In this document: positions 7,026 to 13,295 of the stretch, in pieces
How positions within the stretch are numbered: the first letter of the stretch is position 1
Layout: each line of letters starts with the position of its first letter
Origin: Desulfobacterales bacterium
GTDB lineage: Bacteria > Desulfobacterota > Desulfobacteria > Desulfobacterales > UBA11574
Assembly: GCA_030145595.1 (NCBI GenBank)
Contig: JAQYVG010000014.1
Coordinates: forward strand, 1-23,049
Direction of reading: 5' to 3'
DNA: 23,049 nucleotides
Position numbers and translations under genes: made by a program
Notes under the pieces: model-generated
Told to the model about the DNA's origin: nothing
The model's database searches: none
The model's input: the letters and a program-made list of their open reading frames with translations, nothing else

Positions 7026-7373
7026 ATGAGTCAGACGGAGAAGCAAAAGAAAGAACAAAAGGCTGCCATGAAAAGGCTTCGCCAGGAGCGCAAACAGAAA
7101 ATCAAAGATATTGCCGCTACAGTGAAAACGCAAAAAGAAGCCGTTAAAGCCATCAAAGAGCAATTGCAAAATCATGGTGGCACCGTGCCGCAAATTGCCC
7201 GGGAGACGGGGATTTCAGCGGATAAGGTGCTGTGGTACATCGCTGCTTTGAAGAAATACGGAGAAATTAGTGAAGCTGAAAAGGACGGCGGTTATTTTCG
7301 GTACATTTTGAGCGAAGGGTCCCCGGAGGAAATTTTCAACGGCCAACCGGATGGATCGCAGGACACAAAATGA
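7026..7373 (+). CDS. small coiled-coil/winged-helix protein in the Hdr cluster
   Basis: A 115-residue protein. Residues 1-50 are very rich in K, Q, E and R and likely form a helix or coiled coil. Residues about 50-97 look like a winged helix-turn-helix: GGTVPQIARETGISADKVLWYI is the HTH, ALKKYGEI the following helix, and EKDGGYFRYIL the wing. A ribosome site GGAGAGGAT precedes the ATG. It lies between the second hdrA and hdrC in the same orientation, 84 bases after the former. It could be a DNA-binding regulator of the operon, or a protein-protein adaptor that uses a winged-helix fold. I do not recognise a named family, and function is open. Confidence 0.7.
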   Translation: MSQTEKQKKEQKAAMKRLRQERKQKIKDIAATVKTQKEAVKAIKEQLQNHGGTVPQIARETGISADKVLWYIAALKKYGEISEAEKDGGYFRYILSEGSPEEIFNGQPDGSQDTK

Positions 7374-7446
7374 AAATTAAATATTGTTTAGATTTTTTTG
7401 CCGCAAAAAACGAGAAATCCGAAATTACGGGCTTGGGAGAGTAGGT

Positions 7447-7749
7447 ATGGCGTTAGTAAATCCTAATTTTGCCGAAGAGATGGAACGTTTTGGGGCGGAT
7501 GCCGCGCTGGAATGCTTTAACTGCGGTACCTGTGCCGCCATTTGCCCCTTGATTTACGAACATTTTCCGCGCAAGATGATCCGTTATCTCCAGTTGGGGG
7601 CCAAGGATCGTATCATGGAAAATGCCAGCGAGCTCTGGCGCTGCCTGCACTGCGGACTCTGCACTCAAACCTGCCCGCGAGAGGCCGATCCCGGAGAAAT
7701 CATTTTGGGGTTAAAACGCTTTGCTGTAGCCAACTGGAGGAGGTCCTGA
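7447..7749 (+). CDS. HdrC-like ferredoxin subunit
   Basis: A 100-residue protein with two complete [4Fe-4S] motifs: CFNCGTCAAICP (C23, 26, 29, 33) and CLHCGLCTQTCP (C66, 69, 72, 76), the pattern and size of soluble HdrC. I prefer ATG 7447 after GGGAGAGTAGG. An in-frame ATG at 7384 would add 21 residues unlike the family. HdrC passes electrons between HdrA and HdrB. The stop codon is separated by one base from the hdrB start, so the two are translationally coupled, as usual for hdrCB pairs. There is no membrane segment, so unlike QmoC this HdrC is soluble. Confidence 0.87.
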   Translation: MALVNPNFAEEMERFGADAALECFNCGTCAAICPLIYEHFPRKMIRYLQLGAKDRIMENASELWRCLHCGLCTQTCPREADPGEIILGLKRFAVANWRRS

Positions 7750-7750
7750 A

Positions 7751-8680
7751 ATGTACAGTCCCAGGGATATGATTGATATTATTGCTGCCAATGTCCGCAA
7801 AACACGCAATCCCTTCGGCATGCCGAAGTTTTTATGCAACCGATGGTGGCAAGATGCAAGCATGCCCGCTGAAGGCGACGCGCTGCTGTTTACCGGATTG
7901 ATGTACCAGTTTGTGCCCTACATCGAAAAATCGACCCGCTACCTGGAGCAATTTGAAGACACCCCCTGGGCGGACTATGTGCGTTACGCCAAATATGTGC
8001 CCAATTATCTGGCGGGAATGGGTCTGGCCCTGCTGACACCGGCTAAGGAGAAGAAGAGATTCAACGCTATTCTCCAAAACATCACCAAAATTCTTGCCAA
8101 ATCTAAGGTCGATTTCTTTTACCGTTCGGAGTTGGATGAATACAGCGGCATTTTGTTATACGATCTTGGGGATCAGGAAAGCTTTGTCCGGCATGCCGAA
8201 TTTGTGGCCGCCAAGCTCAAAAGGGCCGGGGTCAAAACCCTCATTACGGTAGATCCCCATACTACCTATGCTTTGAAAGTCCTCTATCCCAAGTACACGG
8301 GCCAAAGCTTTGAAGTGAAGACCTATTTTGAACTGGTCAATTTCACCTCAAACAATGGCTATAAGAGGGTCACGCTTCACGACCCTTGTTTTTATGGAAG
8401 GTATTTGGAACTGTCGGATGTCCCCACTAAAGTTCTTGCCAATTTAGGCATTGAATGCGTGCCGGTGAGAAATTCGGGACTTTTTACCAGTTGCTGCGGC
8501 GGGCCGGCGGAGTCTATTTCTCCCAAGCTTTCCAAAGAAGTTCTCCATCGACGGACCGAAGAATTGCAATCTGCCGGGGCACCTATCATCGCCATGTGCC
8601 CCATCTGTTTGGGACACCTGGAAAAGTCAGGAGCACAAGTCGAGGATCTGTCGTCGCTGATCGCTCGATGTGCAGCGTGA
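7751..8680 (+). CDS. HdrB-like subunit with only the C-terminal CCG site intact
   Basis: A 309-residue protein of the HdrB/CCG-domain class. In HdrB two cysteine-rich CCG domains each hold a non-cubane [4Fe-4S] cluster at the disulfide-reducing site. Here the C-terminal domain is complete: C213 (HDPCFYGR), C248/C249 (TSCCGGPAE), C283/C286 (MCPICLGH). The N-terminal half keeps the fold's spacing (LLFTGLMYQFVPY, then YSGILLYDLGDQ, then TVDPHTTYALKVLYP) but every ligand position is occupied by a non-cysteine residue. One catalytic cluster is therefore expected instead of two. The ribosome site GGAGGTCC lies within the end of hdrC. The substrate is likely a disulfide, trisulfide or sulfane compound, but heterodisulfide CoM-S-S-CoB is not expected in a bacterium. 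Confidence 0.85.
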   Translation: MYSPRDMIDIIAANVRKTRNPFGMPKFLCNRWWQDASMPAEGDALLFTGLMYQFVPYIEKSTRYLEQFEDTPWADYVRYAKYVPNYLAGMGLALLTPAKEKKRFNAILQNITKILAKSKVDFFYRSELDEYSGILLYDLGDQESFVRHAEFVAAKLKRAGVKTLITVDPHTTYALKVLYPKYTGQSFEVKTYFELVNFTSNNGYKRVTLHDPCFYGRYLELSDVPTKVLANLGIECVPVRNSGLFTSCCGGPAESISPKLSKEVLHRRTEELQSAGAPIIAMCPICLGHLEKSGAQVEDLSSLIARCAA

Positions 8681-8749
8681 GGTTTTACCAGTGGTGATAG
8701 ATTTTTCATTTTACTTTTACTTTTTAACCCATGAAAGGAGACAATCATT

Positions 8750-9127
8750 ATGACTGAAAAAGAAGAAAAAATCCTGTATATCTGTACAAATGCCGGAGAA
8801 GATCCGGAGAAAGCGGCTATGCCCTTTGTGATGGCCAATGCCGCTATGAGCATGGACATAAAGACAACGATTGCGTTGCAGGGAAACGGTGTCTATCTGG
8901 CCCAAAAAGGATACGTTGATACCATGTTGCCTGCCGGCGGTTTTCCGCCTGTTAAAAAACTGCTTCAAGATTTCATGGAACAGGGCGGAAACTTGCTGGT
9001 TTGTGTACCCTGCATCAAGGAACGCAACATCGATGAAGCCGAAGACATGATAGACGGGGCCCAAACAACAGCTGCCGGGACGTTGACTGTCGAGGCCCTC
9101 GAATCCGATGCTGTGTTTGTGTACTAA
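8750..9127 (+). CDS. DsrE-family sulfur-relay protein
   Basis: A 125-residue DsrE/DsrF-like protein. The alternating fold is visible: strand KILYICTNAGEDP, helix of small residues AAMPFVMANAAMSM, strand TTIALQGNGVYLA, and a strand with the candidate active cysteines LLVCVPCIKERNI (C85, C88), near the position of the sulfur-accepting Cys in TusD/DsrE. A further Cys is C12. DsrE-type proteins accept or donate persulfide sulfur with TusA. A good ribosome site, AAAGGAG, lies 10 bases before the ATG. It is the last gene before a non-coding stretch and probably the last of the Hdr transcript, pairing logically with the tusA at the front. Confidence 0.87.
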   Translation: MTEKEEKILYICTNAGEDPEKAAMPFVMANAAMSMDIKTTIALQGNGVYLAQKGYVDTMLPAGGFPPVKKLLQDFMEQGGNLLVCVPCIKERNIDEAEDMIDGAQTTAAGTLTVEALESDAVFVY

Positions 9128-9570
9128 AACCGGGTTGTGGGTTGCGGGTTCCGGGTACCGATTCTAAATACGCAATCTATACATACCGAACGCGCAACTC
9201 ACAACTTGTAGTATACCCGTAGAAGAGACCTTTGCAAATTACACACAACTGCGAGCCTAAAGGCATAGGCCGCAAGCATAAAACCTAAAAACTGCATGAA
9301 AATTTTTGAAAAGAAAATTATTTTTTATAATAATAGTTAGTTAGCGTAATTTCAAGGCGGTTCCGGACGCACTTTATTGCTGTGTGTCGACTTGTCTAAA
9401 TTTTTCAAAATTTTTCACCCTTCGGGATTACCGCTTTCACCGCATCTGCTTTGTTGCAGGGCATTCGCGGTAAATTACTACAGCTTCACGCCCTGCGCCT
9501 TGCAGCTGCAGCGAAATCGGCAATTGCAGATTTTAGGTAAAACATTTAAGAGAACAAAGGAGAGTGAGCT
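9128..9570. other. 443-base non-coding gap after dsrE
   Basis: No convincing gene. At 9132-9155 four GGG runs are separated by loops of exactly four bases, a G-quadruplex-type motif on the plus strand. GTTGTGGGTTGCG (9134-9146) pairs with CGCAACTCACAAC (9193-9205) in 12 of 13 positions, giving a long-loop hairpin just after the dsrE stop. At about 9456-9495 a smaller inverted repeat GCAGGGC/GCCCTGC is seen. A 65-codon open frame (9377-9574) has no family resemblance and I reject it. The stretch may hold the end of the Hdr transcript and the promoter of the MBL gene, but I cannot pick a promoter. Confidence 0.5.
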
Positions 9571-10533
9571 ATGAATGAAAATAAGTCTGTTTCCCTAATG
9601 GAGGTGGATCGTGTTGAAATTCTCACCCTTATCGACAACTACGTTGATATTCTTTTGCCGGCAACGGATATCGTGACACGCCCGCCTTTGGCTAAAGAGG
9701 GGAATATTTTGGCGGACACCCTTTTGGCGGAGCACGGACTCTCGCTGCTTATTACCGTTTATCAAGGTGAAACGAAACATACTATCCTGCTCGACACCGG
9801 TTATACTAAAGTGGGCGTGCTCCATAATATGGAACGGCTTGGAATTAATGCCGGCAACATCGAAGCCATTGTCATCAGCCATGGCCATATGGATCACACC
9901 GGATCTCTTTATGCAATCCTCGATCAGCTTCCCGCGCGCATTCCTTTGGTGCTTCACCCGGGAGCTTTTGTACATCCCCGTTATACCCGATCTCCGGACG
10001 GAGCCATGCGCCTTTGGCCTCAAACACTGGTGCAAGATGATTTAGAGCAGCAAAACGTTGAAATAACGGTGAGCAAAACACCAACCCTGATTGCCGAAGA
10101 TATGATTATGGTAACCGGTGAGGTGGAGCGAACCACAGCATTTGAAAAGGGAATGCCCAACGCCCTTTTAGAGAAAGACGGAGAGTATGTGCAAGACCCC
10201 ATTTTAGACGACCAGGCCCTGGTCATCAATCTTGCAGGCAAAGGTTTGGTGGTAATCTCCGGCTGCGCTCACGCGGGCATTGTCAATACGGTTGAATATG
10301 CAAAAAAATTGACCGGCCAAAATAGTATCCATGCCGTTTTGGGAGGATTTCATTTAACGGGCCCATTTTTTGAAAAAATTCATGATGAGACTGTTGCAGC
10401 ATTGAAAAAGATGGAGCCCGAGGTGGTCATGCCGATGCATTGCACCGGATGGAAGGCTATTCAAAAATTCCAAAAAGAGTTTGCCTCTAATTTTGTGCTC
10501 AGCAGCGTAGGGTCTAAGGTTATGCTCTCCTGA
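9571..10533 (+). CDS. MBL-fold metallo-hydrolase (COG1237-like)
   Basis: A 320-residue metallo-beta-lactamase-fold protein. Metal ligands are seen in order: HGHMDH (104-109), H234 in SGCAHAG, H261 in GGFHLTG and H290 in MPMHCTG. This layout, with the SGCAHAGI and GGFHL blocks, matches the group annotated as 7,8-dihydropterin-6-yl-methyl-4-(beta-D-ribofuranosyl)aminobenzene-phosphate synthase-like hydrolases (COG1237). That name comes from one archaeal enzyme, and I would not transfer the reaction. A strong ribosome site, AAAGGAGAG, lies before the ATG. The gene follows the Hdr/TusA/DsrE cluster in the same direction but 443 bases away, so it may be a separate unit; some MBL proteins act on persulfides, which would fit the context, but this one shows no direct sign of it. 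Confidence 0.85.
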   Translation: MNENKSVSLMEVDRVEILTLIDNYVDILLPATDIVTRPPLAKEGNILADTLLAEHGLSLLITVYQGETKHTILLDTGYTKVGVLHNMERLGINAGNIEAIVISHGHMDHTGSLYAILDQLPARIPLVLHPGAFVHPRYTRSPDGAMRLWPQTLVQDDLEQQNVEITVSKTPTLIAEDMIMVTGEVERTTAFEKGMPNALLEKDGEYVQDPILDDQALVINLAGKGLVVISGCAHAGIVNTVEYAKKLTGQNSIHAVLGGFHLTGPFFEKIHDETVAALKKMEPEVVMPMHCTGWKAIQKFQKEFASNFVLSSVGSKVMLS

Positions 10534-10640
10534 TAAGGAAACAAGTGGGCCTTTGGCGACTTTGCCGGCAATGTGTTTTGCTAATGTAAAGGAAACTCAT
10601 TAAAGAATTCCACGTTTTTGCCCGATATAAATATGAAATT

Positions 10641-10677
10641 ACGGGATAGGGGTTAAGGATGGTTTCCGTTTTTTTTT
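10641..10677 (+). terminator. possible terminator after the MBL gene
   Basis: ACGGGA (10641-10646) can pair with TTTCCGT (10663-10669, including a G-U pair), and the stem runs into nine Ts (10669-10677). The stem is weak and overlaps the 3' end of the convergent DUF2889 gene. Confidence 0.35.
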
Positions 10678-11207
10678 GTCGCCCGACTCGCAAGGGGGCC
10701 GTCTTTTCTCCATACCCAGCATGAATCAACGAGGTAATTATTCACTATAGCCGGTGAAACCACATCGCCGCTTGGTTTTCCGGCATTAAAAATCCAGAAA
10801 CCCTGCATTACTGCCGGTGCTATGGCAAATAAAAGTGTTGTCAAATGTGAACATTTCTTGCTTTCACTTAAAATTTTTTTCACTTTGCGTGTAAAACCGG
10901 GTGCTATTTTCAAACCTTTGATCGCGTCGAGACTGTTGGATGTTTCCTGGCACCAATCGTAAGGAATGCCCGGCATTTCAACCTTTATTTCCTTAATGGC
11001 AAGCGACGAACACTCAATGATCAGCTGCACAACCATATGGTGAACCGTGTGAGGAGGACGCTTTTCTCCGGAAACATAGATAGGTGTCAAAGTATCCTCC
11101 TTGAGCTGCCCCTCAACAAGAATATTTTTTTCACCGTATTCATAAGTGGAGATTTCAATATTTCTGGTGTGAATTTTTTTACCCTTACGCTGATTATCCA
11201 AGCTCAT
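10653..11207 (-). CDS. DUF2889 family protein
   Basis: A 184-residue cytoplasmic protein that fits the DUF2889 pattern (PF11136). It has an N-terminal HTRNIEISTYEY strand, a conserved HTVHHMVVQLII strand, and IKEIKVEMPGIPYDWCQET with a conserved Cys. Then come DAIKGLKIAPGFTRKVKKIL and a C-terminal KKCSHLTTLLFAIAPAVMQG helix, where the CxHL motif is typical. The biochemical role of the family is not known to me. The start is firm: CCGGAGGAAATT precedes the ATG and a good sigma-70-type promoter lies 33-62 bases upstream. It is convergent with the MBL gene and stands as a single-gene unit. Confidence 0.82.
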   Translation of the reverse strand: MSLDNQRKGKKIHTRNIEISTYEYGEKNILVEGQLKEDTLTPIYVSGEKRPPHTVHHMVVQLIIECSSLAIKEIKVEMPGIPYDWCQETSNSLDAIKGLKIAPGFTRKVKKILSESKKCSHLTTLLFAIAPAVMQGFWIFNAGKPSGDVVSPAIVNNYLVDSCWVWRKDGPLASRATKKNGNHP

Positions 11208-11240
11208 AATTTCCTCCGGTAGTATGTAATTTTAATCGGT

Positions 11241-11269
11241 ATCGTAAAGAATTGATGATAAAATGTCAA
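11241..11269 (-). promoter_or_regulatory. sigma-70-type promoter of the DUF2889 gene
   Basis: On the minus strand TTGACA (11264-11269), a 17-base spacer and TACGAT (11241-11246) form a near-consensus promoter about 34 bases before the DUF2889 start codon. Confidence 0.65.
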
Positions 11270-11350
11270 TTAATTCTGAGGATTTAAGAAAGGGGACGTT
11301 ATTTAGTGTCCATCCAGAAATGAGGATTTTTGTTCAATATCAAGGCATGC

Positions 11351-11383
11351 GAAAAAAATAACCACCCCGAATAGAGCACGGGA
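11351..11383 (-). terminator. possible terminator of the riboswitch-controlled operon
   Basis: On the minus strand a short CCCG/CGGG stem (11379-11382 with 11366-11369; 9-base loop) is followed, after a few bases, by TTATTTTTTT (11352-11359 region). The stem is short, so this is a weak candidate about 100 bases past the last small gene. Confidence 0.3.
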
Positions 11384-11484
11384 CAGGCAGGCATATGTGT
11401 ATTATTCCGAGGATTATTTTTTGAGCATAACGCAGAGATTGGGCAAAAAGACCATTTATGGATGGACACTATCTGACGATCTTG

Positions 11485-11802
11485 CTACTTGATTTGCCGG
11501 ATTGCTTTGCTCAAATCAGCTAATTTGTCGATTAACTTGTTCCGCTTAACAATTAACGTGGCTTTTTTAAAAGAAATTACAGAATCTTTTGGCATGTATG
11601 GGTTGCTTGGGTCTGATAAAATTTTTGATATTTCATTCCAGCTTTCTTTTGAAAAATTTATTTCTTCAAAAAACAGATCCGGCTTATGTCGATAAATATC
11701 CACGATTTCTTTTTCGTGTCTGATATTATACTTTTTGCATACTTTAAGCAGAATATTGCCAGTTGCTTTGCTAACAGGAAAAGTTTCGATAAATGTCTGC
11801 AT
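11485..11802 (-). CDS. hypothetical protein, second gene of the riboswitch-controlled unit
   Basis: A 105-residue protein rich in Lys, Ile and Ser with a predicted mostly helical structure. The N-terminal part (FPVSKATGNILLKVCKKYNI) and the C-terminal helix (KKATLIVKRNKLIDKLADLS) are amphipathic and strongly basic. There is no signal peptide or membrane segment, and one Cys. I do not recognise the family. It starts 46 bases after the end of the 114-residue gene on the same strand with a modest ribosome site (ATAAGG), so it is probably co-transcribed with it and under the same sigma-28/c-di-GMP control. A flagellar or motility link is inferred only from that. Confidence 0.55.
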   Translation of the reverse strand: MQTFIETFPVSKATGNILLKVCKKYNIRHEKEIVDIYRHKPDLFFEEINFSKESWNEISKILSDPSNPYMPKDSVISFKKATLIVKRNKLIDKLADLSKAIRQIK

Positions 11803-11848
11803 GCGTCTGCCTTATCTCATAATTCTAGAACTGGTTCGAAACCAACTG

Positions 11849-12193
11849 TTATAATACCCCAACCAGGTTTTCAGCGTTTAGATTGTGCACCTGCGACAGG
11901 TTTTGCTTTTGGGCTCCGGTTTCCTCATAGATACTTGTCTTGATATCTTCAAGCACCTTAAGAGCCTCATCATGGTCTGTAAGAGCAGCCTTATTTGATC
12001 CCATGGTTTCCGAACGCTTACTTGCAATTTCCACCTTGTCTGTTTGATTAATAGCAGTTTTGGTAATGCCGGCATCAACCTGTTCGTGATTCCCGGTGGT
12101 TTTATCCAAAGTTTTTGAAGCATCTTTTCGCGCCGGATTTCGAGCTTCCGTTCGATCCAAACTCTGCAAAGTGTTATTGATGGAGTTCACCAT
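11849..12193 (-). CDS. small hypothetical protein under sigma-28 and c-di-GMP riboswitch control
   Basis: A 114-residue hydrophilic protein starting at ATG 12193 with a strong ribosome site AAAAGGAGA. The first 60 residues are polar and probably disordered (DRTEARNPARKDASKTLDKT). A DKVEIASKRSE segment follows, then a C-terminal helical half (about 70-114) ending NLSQVHNLNAENLVGVL. This pattern, a disordered front, a 'DKVEIS'-type segment and a helix ending in N-x-x-VL, reminds me of small proteins encoded beside flagellin or motility genes in related bacteria, but I cannot name a family. The leader carries a sigma-28 promoter, a GEMM-I aptamer and a terminator in that order, which strongly suggests a late flagellar-class product. 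It has no signal peptide, so export via the flagellar apparatus is possible but unproven. Confidence 0.7.
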   Translation of the reverse strand: MVNSINNTLQSLDRTEARNPARKDASKTLDKTTGNHEQVDAGITKTAINQTDKVEIASKRSETMGSNKAALTDHDEALKVLEDIKTSIYEETGAQKQNLSQVHNLNAENLVGVL

Positions 12194-12249
12194 ATCTTTT
12201 CTCCTTTTATTAAAGAGTATCTCATTCTTATTTTGTTAGTTTCCAAACT

Positions 12250-12278
12250 AAAAAACCCGCTTCCAAAGGGGAGACGGG
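12250..12278 (-). terminator. intrinsic terminator, expression platform of the riboswitch
   Basis: On the minus strand CCCGTCTCC and GGAAGCGGG (12278-12256) form a 9-position stem with one mismatch, one G-U pair and the loop CCTTT. It is followed by TTTTTT (12255-12250). It lies 20 bases after the aptamer and 57 bases before the start codon of the small gene, so it can stop transcription before the coding region. Confidence 0.85.
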
Positions 12279-12297
12279 TATTCGAACATTTGCTTCG

Positions 12298-12388
12298 CAA
12301 TTCCGCTATCTTATCCAATATAAATGGACTTAGACCGGTAACTTTGCGTCCCATCCTTTCAGAAGGTTTGCCCCTGAGCTGAGAACTG
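12298..12388 (-). ncRNA. c-di-GMP-I (GEMM-I) riboswitch aptamer
   Basis: Read on the minus strand, the core matches the GEMM-I consensus closely. GGCAAACC is followed by a GAAA tetraloop hairpin, then GGGACGCAAAG, CCGG and CTAAG, a second hairpin (CCA...TGG) and GATAGCGG. P1 can form between CAGTTCT (12388-12382) and GGAATTG (12304-12298) with two G-U pairs. Vibrio Vc2, the reference aptamer, has the same GGGCAAACC, GGGACGCAAAG and TAGCGG blocks. The base at the position I align with Vc2 G20 appears to be G, which favours c-di-GMP over cGAMP; this alignment is by eye. The aptamer starts within about 10 bases of the predicted sigma-28 start point. Confidence 0.9.
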
Positions 12389-12401
12389 ATTTCTTTTATG
12401 T

Positions 12402-12428
12402 ATATCGGAAATTTTATGCGTAACTTTA
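12402..12428 (-). promoter_or_regulatory. sigma-28 (FliA) flagellar promoter
   Basis: On the minus strand TAAAGTTA (12428-12421), an 11-base spacer and TCCGATAT (12409-12402) match the FliA consensus TAAAGTTT-N11-GCCGATAA at 13 of 16 positions with exact spacing. Transcription would begin near 12395, right before the GEMM-I aptamer. Confidence 0.8.
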
Positions 12429-12474
12429 GCTTCTTTTTATTTTTGTTAATTTTGACGGCTTCGTTAATGGCAGA

Positions 12475-13143
12475 TTATCTATAATAAGATTTTTTTCTTT
12501 TCGAGAATAAACCAAGAAAAAACCCTAAGAGAAGCACTCCGGCTCCGGCGAGGAAATATTGAATCCTTTTTGTTTTTGGATGACTATTAAGATCTTTTGT
12601 AAGGTTATCAACTTCGATATTTAACTCTGTATTTATTGCCTTTAGCTTGCCACGTTCACCTGTCAGGGCAGCTATCTTTGTTTTAGACTCTTTAAGGAGG
12701 TTGTTGTATTTCCCGGTGAGCTGTTCAATTTTTAATTTATCATCCTGACTATTAGCCCTGATTTCATTTAGGTCAGCATCTAGATTATTTTCAAATTCTT
12801 CAATTTTGGCCTTTAATTGGCTTATTTCATTTTTCATCTCTTTAATAATTATAGCTTTGGGCTTACCTGCAGTTATAAATTTCTTTTGAACCCATCCTTC
12901 CAGCCCCTCTTTCGAGCGTATTCTCATAAAACGGTCGCCCGCTTCAAGTACTTCTACCGAGTCGGCAGTTTTCAAACTTCCTAATATATTCGCATCGTTG
13001 TCCGGGTAATCACGGATTGTAAGTAACAGCATGTCAGAGACATATTGAGTGTCGGCATGGGCTGCAACAACAAATCCAACAGGTATTGTTAACAGCAGGA
13101 ATAAAAAGATAAGCTTTGATTTCATTATTCCGGTGTTTTTCAT
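12475..13143 (-). CDS. SH3-domain, coiled-coil, C-terminally anchored envelope protein (TIGR04211-like)
   Basis: A 222-residue protein from ATG 13143. A signal peptide (about 1-30) ends VVAAHA before DTQYVSD. A bacterial SH3 domain follows (about 32-95) with the pattern TIRDYPDNDANILGSLKTADSVEVLEAGDRF broken here by GWVQKKFIT. Next is a long coiled coil (about 105-190, repeated EIxxLKxKIEE types) and a C-terminal membrane helix FLAGAGVLLLGFFLGLF with a basic tail. This order matches the TIGR04211 SH3-and-anchor family. It is exported to the periplasm and anchored in the inner membrane by its C-terminus; the ligand of the SH3 domain is probably peptidoglycan, by family knowledge. ATG 13125 is a possible shorter start. 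Its 3' end lies 47 bases from the sigma-28 promoter of the next unit. Confidence 0.82.
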   Translation of the reverse strand: MKNTGIMKSKLIFLFLLLTIPVGFVVAAHADTQYVSDMLLLTIRDYPDNDANILGSLKTADSVEVLEAGDRFMRIRSKEGLEGWVQKKFITAGKPKAIIIKEMKNEISQLKAKIEEFENNLDADLNEIRANSQDDKLKIEQLTGKYNNLLKESKTKIAALTGERGKLKAINTELNIEVDNLTKDLNSHPKTKRIQYFLAGAGVLLLGFFLGLFSKRKKSYYR

Positions 13144-13295
13144 ATTAGTCCCCGTTATATAAAAGATTGACGAATCCAAGTATATTAAAATTACACACAA
13201 CGCATCGATTGTGTCAAGAAATTAAATGTGTTATGGGTCTTTGGGGGAACTTTTCAATAACCTTAGGAGAAAAAGGGCTTCAGAGTTTTTCAAAA

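Noticed and set aside
9377..9574. 65-codon open frame before the MBL gene
   Set aside because: No ribosome site, odd composition, no family resemblance; it overlaps the MBL start.
10601..10627. Sigma-28-like TAAAG...CCGATA on the plus strand
   Set aside because: The spacing is one base too long, the -35 box is poor, and it points into a convergent gene.
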